Below the pieces are notes generated by a model that saw nothing but the letters and a program-made list of their open reading frames with translations, ran no database searches and had not been told where the DNA came from. A stretch of DNA of 64,000 nt from Neurospora crassa OR74A (Eukaryota > Ascomycota > Sordariomycetes > Sordariales > Sordariaceae), in assembly GCF_000182925.2 (NCBI RefSeq), contig NC_026505.1, positions 620,001 to 684,000 of the forward strand, written 5' to 3'. Position 1 is the first letter of the stretch; each line of letters starts with the position of its first letter. Both the position numbers and the translations under genes were made by a program. Shown here in pieces: positions 55,464 through 64,000 of the stretch.

Positions 55464-58400
55464 TCAAGAACTGCAATCAACTTGCTACAACATCAACACC
55501 TGCCTGGGAGTATATGACAACCTAGAGGTAGGTAGGTACCTTAGTTTTGCAGCTCCTACATACATACCTCTCTCTACCTCAACACCATAGACAGGGAAAG
55601 CAAAGTAAAGCAACCTGACTTAACCGTCCCCCGCCGCTGTTAATATCCCAAGTCCCTTAGTCATGGACAGACAGCCTTCCTTACCTTGTCTTTCGCAGCT
55701 TGGCTCCCCATGGCAAGTGTTCTCGCTCTCCGGACGGGACCTAGGATACTGATATTTCGAGCATTCGAGGGTCCGGGATGGAAATGTGGTACAACTAGGT
55801 AGGTATAGTTCTTGTCTCTTTTTTTTTTTTTACCTATATTCGCCCTTCGTTGCGTTGGTCACTTGGGGCGTCCTTGGAGGTACTGCGTGGAGAGAGATCA
55901 TGGAGGTCGTGGTGTTGATGGAATCTTCGTGGTTGATGTAGATTGTAGGGCGGGATGGGTAGAGGTATTTAGAGGTAGGCAGGTAGGTAGGTAAGTAGGT
56001 TCCATGGCGTTGACTTACATCGCAGTCCGCAGACAGCAAGTAGGTACTCACTGGTGGGGATTGTCCAGTGGTCTGTCTCTTCTCGATATCCTGCATGTTA
56101 TAATGGTGACATGTCTTCTTCACTTGCTGCTGTTCGGACACCCTCTCGACAGAAGAAAGGATTCACATAGGTTCTTCCGTCATTCTATGCCTCTATTGCT
56201 TTTTTGTTTGTACCAAATATGGATTGGACGTAGCAGGTGGTGGACGACATGGGAATTGAACTGAGTGTCGAGGCCGCCAAGCTTTCATGTCTTGGCATCG
56301 CGAGCACGGGCCACACACACTGCTCGGCGGTTGGTTTTGTTCGGTTTGCGCCACAAACTGTCACTTACCCTGCACAACGGCGGGCGGCGCCAAGTGACCG
56401 ACCCAACCAACAACCAACCAACCAACCGCTGGCGAAGCTGACCAACATGACATGTTGCGAACCGACCAACATTCGGACAACCAAGATGATGCATCATCAG
56501 GTCGACTGATCAATCCAGACATCCGTTCTTTTCGACGTAGCTTGTGAGCAACGGGATTTGAAAAGACGCTCTATCTTGACTTTAATCAGTCCATCCACCC
56601 ACGTCAAAAGGTCCAAGAAAAGAAAGACTACCTCTACACGAGCTCACCGAAAACACTGGTCGTGTGTGAACCACCTGCCACCCTCGCAGACAAACCCCAA
56701 CCAAACCAATCAATCAATCGACAAAAAGATGTGTACAGTTCTGCACGTACCGTATGCGGCTCTTCACCACCGGCCGGCTCCATCACACGCTCCAGCCAAC
56801 ACGTCCGATCAGTGAGTGAGTGGTGCCCCACCAAAACCCGGATTGACGTCAGGGTCATCATGATGATCCCGCCCTCCCCCGCCGCGGCCGCCGAGTCCCG
56901 TAGTGGAGGATGTATGTACATAGTTGGAGAAGAAGGTTACATCGCGAACTCTTTCCTTTTCCACCGGAATCCCCCTCCCAAGACCCAATACGTCCATCCA
57001 CTTGAGTATACGCAGTAAGCCTGCATATACGAGGAGTGACAAGTTTGGAATCCACTTTATGTGCAATATGGAAGCCGCCCGCCTGGCGGCCGACCGCCAT
57101 GGTCATGAGATGGATTACCTAGATGCGATTTGTAGGTAGGTAGTTAGAGACTACCTACGCCAGTACCTACCTACCCAGTGACCGAATCGCTAGATAATCC
57201 GTTCAAACACATTACCTAGGTACCTAGGCAATCGACGATGCTCAACTACTGTACATGGGAGTACACAAAAGCGGAAGAAGCAAAAGATCAGCTCGCTGTA
57301 ACGTATCATTAAACCACGTGGGTTGAGTACCTAGGTAAGAACTAGCACGACCGAGGCAGACACGTACCAACTGACTGACTGACTGACATAAGATGGGTCA
57401 GTGTCCAAATCGAGGTAAACGATGCGAGACTTTAACCCGATTCGACCCGAGCTGGAAAAACGATTAAGACCGGTCCGAACAGAAGTCAAGGCACCAAAGT
57501 TTGCCTGGCGGTCTCGGCGCGGTGTTCGTAAGAGGTACGGTACCTACAACTACCTCTACGGACCCTTGGGCCCGATTTCGCCTCATTGGGCTTATACCCG
57601 TGTCGAGGAGCCGTATGTATGTAAACCGAATGAGAGATCTACATCTGGAATCATGTCAGCTATGGCTTGGCCCGGAAGTATGTTGCCGGGCCGACCTTTG
57701 AACATTGTCCTCCAAGGACTTGTTTCTTTTTCCTTTTTTTTCTATGGCGTGAATTGAAGGGAACTACCTAATGTGTGTAGAGGTAGTGTAGACATCAATA
57801 TCTTGCCTATCCTTTCGCGACCTTTGCGAGACGGAGGGAGGAATCGAAGCATGGAAGGAACCTGTGCCCCCCAACACAACAAAAAATCACGAGAAGTCGG
57901 TATTTCCATATTGCACCTACCTAGAGGTACACACCGATTGACCGTTGAGGCGCCTGGCCTGACCTGACCTGACCATCAACCAGCCCTGTGATACAACCCC
58001 GCCATTGTACACTACCTCTACATACGATCCGGCGCCTTGCATTACCTACCTATTTTGGTGCACAGGCAGCCATCAAAAGCAGCAGAGAGTGTGTCCCCAC
58101 CACACTACACGATCACCTCTTTCCGTCTTCCCCGCATTTCCGAACCCCTTGGAATACGATGTCAGTGGACTGCCCAGGCGGATGTCAGCAAATGGAGGCG
58201 CAGAGATCGCCGGCTGCGGAAGCAACGGGAACGGTGAGACTGCGGCTCCATGGTGGGCTTGGCTTGGCTTTTTTGCTTGGCGGCATTGGCGAATGGGGAA
58301 ATGATATCATATGCGGTGACATGGACGTCCGACTAACCTATACCACCATCACCGACCGACATTATTCGTATCGCTGAGCTGAGGTGAACTCGACTCGATC

Positions 58401-59110
58401 AAGGTGGTATTGGAGTTGATGGAAAAGCAATATAGTATCTGCCGAGGATTCCTTGTGTCTTATGACTGAGGTGGTTTCGGCAACACTGGCGGTTTGGACG
58501 ACGTCGTGGTTCCTCTAACAACCTCTACAGGTACTCTAGCTAACAGTCCAAGACTTCGACGACTTTCGACTGCATACCTACCTTTACCATCCGACCCAAT
58601 CACGGACTAATGGACCCTTGCATTTGCATTTTCAAAGGCTGGAACAAACCTGTACTACTTCCAGGCTGCCGACAGCCGGTCTGATGTCTTGGAAGGAAAG
58701 ATCTTCGATCGTGGAGACCCTGGGGGTCCTTGGCCAAGCAGGTATACGCAGTAGTACGAGCTGAAAAAGAAAGCCTACCAATGTTGAAGCCAGTCAGCAG
58801 TGCACCACGTCAGTAAATTGCGGGTACCTCGTGTTGAGGCTTGGTACCTACCTATCCAGGTGGTGTGAAAATTACTGAATCCAGACACTCGTGGTGTAAG
58901 TGTGTCCGGGGTATGTATCTCACCGTCCACACCTACTCCGCCTCGGCCATCTGACATCTCCACGAGATGGATGCTATTTCGAGGCAAGAGTGGGTGGATG
59001 GGATGTAATCATCTTCCCGTTTTGGATCTGATGCGGTGGGGATACCTATATGCGGTAGGAACATTGTTGTCAGCCAAGTCGATGAGGTCGATCTGGAAGT
59101 TCTTCAGTGT

Positions 59111-59118
59111 ATATAAGA
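59111..59118 (+). promoter_or_regulatory. TATA box of the BYS1-type gene
   Basis: TATATAAG, 186 nt before the ATG at 59304. The leader after it is CA- and CT-rich, as in highly expressed fungal genes for secreted proteins. Confidence 0.55.
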
Positions 59119-59303
59119 ATCCAGTAAGTTCCCCGAGGTTACCTCCTGTTTCTTCCATCTCATCATCCTCACCATCAAACCACACAAACAAACAAATCTC
59201 ATCCTCCAAAGACCAAAAAGCCAAAGACAACTCTTTACCTATCCTCCACCAACAACAACAACACACTCAACCAAACCAAACCAACTTCAACCCAAACCAA
59301 AAA

Positions 59304-59792
59304 ATGCAACTCACCACCCTCCTCGCCCTCGCCACCGCGGCCGTGGTCCCAGCCTTCGGCGCCGTCATTCCCAGAGCAGTCGGCAAAGCCACCGTCCTCA
59401 ACCACTGCTCCTTCCCCGTGACCCTCTGGTCCGTGGGCTCCTCCGTCTCGGCGCCCGTCGCCCTCGCCGCCACCAACGGCACCTACAGCGAGGAATTCGT
59501 CAAGGACCCCGTGACGGGCGGCAAAGCGCTCAAGATCACCACCACGTCCGACGGCCTGTACACGGGCGCGCCCGAGCTCATCCTTGCGTATTCGCTGGAT
59601 GGGGCCAACGTCTGGTATGATTTGAGCAGTGTCTTTGGGGACGCGTTCAAGGGACACAAGGTCACGGTGGCGGGCAAGGGCACCGGAAGCTGTGGGGCGA
59701 TTGAGTGGGCGGAGGGAACGCAGCCGGCGGGAAGCCAGACCAAGGTGTGTGGGAGCGCGGGGGATGTGGTGTTGGATTTGTGTGCTGCTTGA
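59304..59792 (+). CDS. small secreted BYS1-domain protein
   Basis: 162 residues, no intron. A signal peptide (MQLTTLLALATAAVVPAFGA) is followed by a short IPRA pro-like stretch, then GKATVLNHCSFPVTLWSVG, which is typical of the BYS1 / thaumatin-like family of secreted fungal proteins (Blastomyces yeast-phase-specific protein). Later landmarks are LILAYSLDGANVWYDLSSVFGDAFKG, GSCGAIEWAEG and the C-terminal VCGSAGDVVLDLCAA. Four Cys (CSF, CGA, VCG, LCA) could make two disulphides. Molecular role is unknown for the family. The ATG at 59304 was chosen because it begins the signal peptide, although the frame stays open upstream. Confidence 0.9.
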   Translation: MQLTTLLALATAAVVPAFGAVIPRAVGKATVLNHCSFPVTLWSVGSSVSAPVALAATNGTYSEEFVKDPVTGGKALKITTTSDGLYTGAPELILAYSLDGANVWYDLSSVFGDAFKGHKVTVAGKGTGSCGAIEWAEGTQPAGSQTKVCGSAGDVVLDLCAA

Positions 59793-60539
59793 GGCACCTG
59801 AGAACCATGAAGAGGATCAAGGGGAGGAAGAGTAAAAGAAAGGGTACAAGAGTACCTAATATGGCTGTACATATATGACGGAGGAAGAAAGGACATGAAA
59901 GGGAGATCCGGACTGGACGAAACAGATACGACTTATGGATGGCATGAAAACACGATCGAAGGACGGAGAAGTTAGTACATATTTCCAATAACGAATTAAG
60001 CACATAATCACACATCTTTTCAACATCTCTCTCATCGTCATCGACTCCCACATCAGCACATGTAAACCTCAACACGATCCATTCCCCCCCCTTTATATTC
60101 CATCCCAGCACCGCCGAGTGTCCGTCCTCCATGTCCTCCCCGTGCATCTTCCTCCTTCCCACCGCCGAGTATCCTCCCATACATCCCATGCATCTTCTTC
60201 CTTCACTTCCTCCATTCAATCAACCATCCCTCTTTAGCACTTAGGTAGATGTACCGACCCTAACCCTTCTCTCCTCTCCCCTTCCCTTTTCCTTCAAGCA
60301 CCCCTTCCCTCAAAAGTTCTCTAAGCATCAACCCCGACATGGATAGTCCCCACCCCAGTGTACCCGACCCACAACACCAGGTTGGGGCATCCCAACATGG
60401 AACCGCCCGGCATCACAAATTCAAAATCCACCACCGAAAAAAATAGAACCTTTTCTAACATCGCCACTGCAAATCCACGCACTCATAAACTCATGTCCTA
60501 TCCCGTCTCTTCAACAACACAAGGCAGCTTGCAACAGCT
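59793..60539. other. spacer between the BYS1-type gene and the tRNA
   Basis: Contains the 3' UTR and CT/CCA-rich DNA. A repeated CACCGCCGAGT/CCATCC word appears at 60110-60190. No gene seen. Confidence 0.5.
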
Positions 60540-60612
60540 GCCCGGCTAGCTCAATCGGTAGAGCGTGAGACTCTTAATCTCAAGGTTGTGGGTTCGACCC
60601 CCACGTCGGGCT
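60540..60612 (+). tRNA. tRNA-Lys (anticodon CTT)
   Basis: Acceptor stem GCCCGGC/GTCGGGC with one G-U, discriminator T. A box TAGCTCAATCGG, anticodon arm GAGAC-TCTTAAT-CTC with CTT at the anticodon position, B box GGTTCGACCCC and T stem GTGGG/CCCAC. 73 nt, no intron, CCA not encoded. Reads AAG codons. Confidence 0.97.
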
Positions 60613-61223
60613 CAATTCCCGATGTTTCCAGTCTTGCAATCTGGGACAACATCATCCTTTTTGCATCTTTTTCTTCTATTTTAGGTTTGCTGCCTTTTGG
60701 TTCTCTTCTTGTTGATTTGGGTAGGTAGAAATAGATTGGGTGAAGTCTTTCTCTTCGGTTTCAGGACGTGGATACAAGAGAGACATGTTGACGGGTGGGA
60801 GATGGGCAGCGGGCATGGAGCATGATAGAGACATCGATCGCGACCAAGGCATTGCGTCTCAATTTTCAGCCAGCTAATCCTGCTCGCCTTCCCTCGCCAG
60901 TCAACACTGCAGTCTTTGACGACTTTGTCTGAGGAGCATTTTAAGACGCCAGATCGGCGGAGACCGCACAATGAACCGTTGTTTTTGGATCTGTAAGGGC
61001 ATATGATGGTCTCTTTTACTCTCCCACGTCACAGAAACATGCGATCTGCTTTCAGACTGTTGAAGGTCGTTTCATACCTACACAGAACACTTGTTACGCT
61101 CCCTTTATTCCCGCTGCGGTATATACATCTATCGAAGGAAATCTCCCACTTTCTCTTTCACTCCTTCCTCTTCCTCTTCCTCAATCAACAAGTTCACCAC
61201 CACTCTCGTTTACCTTCGCAATC

Positions 61224-61423
61224 ATTCGCTTCACTTCAACACACTTTCACACAGACACCAACGGTTATCCCTCTCAGTACTCCTTTGATGCCAGCCCGTA
61301 GTTGGGCATTTCCTTGAACTACCCTCGTAACCACTCGCTTCAACACACTTCCACACAGACACCAACGGTTATCCCTCTCAGGACTTCCTTCGCGGCCCGT
61401 AGTTGGGCAGTTTCCTTGAACCA
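61224..61423. repeat. tandem duplication, ~100-nt unit
   Basis: Two copies share TTCAACACACTT, CACACAGACACCAACGGTTA, TCCCTCTCAG, CCCGTAGTTGGGCA and TTTCCTTGAAC, with small indels between. It lies in the spacer between the tRNA and the small gene that ends at 61560. Confidence 0.8.
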
Positions 61424-61559
61424 TCCCCTGTGCCTCGTCATACTTGTAGGCATGGAATTCGATTCCAGCCACCACTCACGCGAGCGCAACAAGAAATCCC
61501 GGAACGTTTGGCCTCGTTCTGCAACATCTCGGCATGTTCCTGCATCTCTTTGAATGCCC

Positions 61560-62080
61560 TTAGTCCACACCCATATCGTCAACCCACGTTGCTTGGGCGG
61601 CCTTGGCCGCGGCCGATTTCTCCTCCTCCTCCTCCTTCTTCTTCTTGGCCTTCCACTGGTCTACCACTATCTTCTCTGCCAGTTGGCAGACCGAGCTCTC
61701 CAGCTGCTCTTCCTGCTCGCCAGTGAGTTTCTGGCCGAGGGACTTGGGCGGGGTGCCGGGTTCGTCACTGGATTGATGGTAGTGTAAGTGAGTTGAGCCT
61801 TACTAGCGATCATGTGGATGATGTGACATGCACCACGGGCGCGCGCGTGTGTGTGTATGTCTGGATGGAAGGGCTGGCTCAAAAGCTGATCCACTGGTGC
61901 CAGCGTCTTTTGTTTCATGCGAGGTATGTCGGCGTCCCCTTAGGAACTTGAGCCGAGAATGACGGACAGTTCGGGGGGGGGGGGGGGGAGGCCATTGTCA
62001 ATGAGAAGAAAGTCGGGCACTCACCAATCCACAGGCAACGTGTGGTGCTCTGGTCTTGCCGGCCTTCTTGCTTGCTCCAT
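61560..62080 (-). CDS. small two-exon protein of unknown function, 87 residues
   Basis: Exon 1 is 62080-62025 and exon 2 is 61767-61560; intron 62024-61768 (GTGAGT...AATCCAG, 257 nt). Product: MEQARRPARPEHHTLPVDCDEPGTPPKSLG, then QKLTGEQEEQLESSVCQLAEKIVVDQWKAKKKKEEEEEK, an amphipathic charged helix, then an Ala-rich stretch and WVDDMGVD. Codon use and the exact join of frames support a gene. The start is the first ATG in exon 1; a longer 5' exon cannot be excluded. A G tract lies inside the intron (61973-61988). No family recognised; the Lys/Glu helix suggests a coiled coil or adaptor. Confidence 0.6.
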
Positions 62081-64000
62081 CTTGAGTCTGGTATTCCCTA
62101 GCTATATTAGAACCTGCAGGCTAGAGGCGTACGCGGCAGGTAGGGAAACTAACTCGTGGAGGTAGGCGGGCGGTGGTGAAGCAGTTCACTTTTTGGGAGA
62201 TGTGTTCTCCAAAGTACAAAACCTCTGTTGAAAATGACAATATCAGTAAAAGGTTAGACGTCGAGGAGGGTGTGGATGAAGGATGACCCGAGGTACGAAC
62301 GAGGATATGAGGTGAGTGCTTGGAAGAACTCGTGAATTGGCTGGGCGCTCGAAAAATTTTCAAGATGCCGGAAGAAGTTCGCGTTAAATAGAGGTACTGA
62401 AGATACTGTAGGCTGTCCACTTGGACGTCTCTCGAGACGGGATGGAAGTCGCGTTTCTAAAGCGCGGGCCTGCCTGGCAGTCAAGCAGCCGGGGCTACCA
62501 GAGTCCAGACTCACCCCGCGGCTGCCCATGCTGGGTACCTCTATGACCTTGGAGCAATCTCGTAGCCTGAAGCTAGGCTCTGTGTCTTTTAGCAATGGAT
62601 GGAAGGCACGCCCCTAAACGGTTGAGACAGTTTGCGGATCGGGAGTGCTGCTATGTGCCTCTGGTGATCCGCAAGATACCCCTACTGTACTGGCTAACCC
62701 GCCAGCCGCATGACAGATCAAGCAGCTTCAGATTCCCGTTCTTTCCTGGAAATGCCCAGTTATCTCGGCGTGAGGTAGAACCGAAGAACCTTCCGCACTA
62801 CTACAAATTGTCAACATTCTGGTCTGTCTGGACTCCTAACCGCCGACCGCGATCTCGTGATTTCTGCTCCCGTTCTTTTCTCAGAGTCGGGAAGGCGCGT
62901 CTTGAGGAGGCGGTTGTGAATCGTGACTCGCGAGTGATGCTGGGACATAAGATGGCCCTCAAGGTACTGGCTAGAGGTACCTAGAGGTAGTTAGCTGCAC
63001 AAGATGGAAGGCTACATCCAGACTTCCTTCTTTCTTCTTCTGTGGGCATACTACGTAGTGACACTTCAGTCTCTCATACTGCCCTCCTCACTGGAGGTGC
63101 CGTTGGCTTCCGGACCCCCTAGGACTCCGAAAAGGAGACCATGACTTTTCATCGCGTAGACAGGTGAAAACATTGCGCAGTGTTCAATGCTCGGTTGGCC
63201 CAAGGGTTACCAAACATCACCTCAACAAGTCTTGTTGTTCTGTTGTTCCTTCGTCATCAAGAGTGACTCCCGAACATGGCTTTCCTCTCGCGATCGCCGA
63301 TGATGGAATTCAGAGGGGCTAGCCACAATCTCGCAGGTTTTCCTCCGGTACATGCCCCAGATCTTCACAAGGTGGGAAGGTGCACTTCCAAGTTTTGTTG
63401 AGCTCTTCGATCACACGGATGAGCAGACCATTGTGCATCCCGTGAGGTCTCAAGGCTGCCACCGTTCAACTGCAGAGGGGAGGTGTTCCTTCCCTCTAAC
63501 GTTCCTTCATCAGTCATTGCCTCAATGAGCTGCAGGCTGCCGACTTGTTCCTCGTGCCACTCGGAAAAGTCTCCTCTCGTGATTGCCACCGTTGGAGAAA
63601 AATGGCGTGCCGCCGCTAGAAGTACAGTAACTAGGTAGTAGGTACTGACCAAAGAGGTGCTCGTCATGCGGTAGCGGCTTGACGATCAAGCAATCGAAGA
63701 GACTGGAAGCAGAGTCAAGAGTTCCTTCTTCTCTTCCAAGACTGAGTCATGGAGCCTTCAAACTGCATTCTTGGAAGTTCGGTTGTAGCAGGCGTGACAT
63801 TAATGGGAATCTGGTGTGCCAGAAAACCGTGCCATAGAAAAAACCGTTACAGAACGGCGTTATCCGTGATCCTCGAAATAACCGTACTCCTCAAAGAAAC
63901 CGTTCAACTCAGAGAAACCATTTCAACAGAATCTCTAAACTCTAATTAGCTAAAATAAAAATAGAGGGCTATATATTGGGCGGGAGGTAGTAAGAGTTGA
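62081..64000. other. right-edge spacer, no supported gene
   Basis: Short frames on both strands without domains. CTAGAGGTACCTAGAGGTAG lies at 62970-62990, another case of the dispersed spacer word. The last 200 nt are rich in AACCGT words and turn AT-rich, and may belong to a repeat continuing past the edge. Confidence 0.45.

Larger units (their letters stand above)
54345..59110. other. intergenic region, no supported gene
   Basis: Starts with the GH72 3' UTR. Contains a dense field of TAGAGGTACC/GGTAGGTA words (54960, 55300-55330, 55520, 55970-56000, 57130-57240, 57780, 57920) and microsatellites. Frames at 57422-57757 and 57988-58377 have no recognised domain. Confidence 0.5.

Overview
The window looks like nuclear DNA of a filamentous ascomycete of the Sordariales, most likely Neurospora (N. 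crassa or a close relative). The reasons are short introns with GTAAGT-type donors and GCTAAC/GCTGAC branch sites, an INO80 protein that agrees closely with the N. crassa protein as I remember it, C/G-ending codons in the real genes, long intergenic spaces, and an AT-rich patch whose duplicated pieces differ mainly by C-to-T changes, as RIP would leave. Species and locus are inference; no search was run.

Layout. 1-933: last exon of an unrecognised acidic protein (+). 3040-5014: ARB1, an ABC-F ribosome-biogenesis ATPase (-, 3 exons). 10263-16992: INO80 chromatin-remodelling ATPase (+, 4 exons). About 17000-36000: gene-poor DNA with weak small ORFs, gene fragments (an aspartate/glutamate-carrier EF-hand segment, a trehalose-synthase-like scrap) and an AT-rich patch (28930-30720) with tRNA-promoter-like SINE remnants. 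36150-43700: a many-exon, apparently non-coding gene whose introns carry box C/D snoRNAs. 43940-44903: a Nopp140/SRP40-like fragment. 46680-48650: a second, smaller cluster of C/D-like RNAs. 52651-54344: GH72 beta-1,3-glucanosyltransferase (+). 59304-59792: small secreted BYS1-type protein (+). 60540-60612: tRNA-Lys(CTT). 61560-62080: a small two-exon protein of unknown function (-).

The most striking part is 36.2-43.6 kb. I resolve 22 introns; 20 contain an ATGATGA-type C box about 35-75 nt after the 5' splice site and a CTGA D box, usually closed by a short terminal stem, followed by a GCTAAC-type branch site and the 3' splice site. Several D/D' guides match conserved rRNA that I recall: 18S TGGAATGAGTAC (yeast Am436 site), 18S AAAAGCTCGTAG (Am619), 25S GAGGAACAG (Am2946) and 18S CGAGGAATCCCTAG (near Gm1572). 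The exons between them are short, repetitive and lack a shared reading frame, so the gene resembles a UHG/GAS5-type snoRNA host. ARB1 and the Nopp140-like fragment are also linked to ribosome production, but physical proximity is the only link seen here.

A second genome-scale feature is a short word around GGTACCTCTAGGT/ACCTACCTCTAGG, repeated across the spacers, absent from the large coding exons, and apparently inserted into one of three paralogous snoRNA introns.
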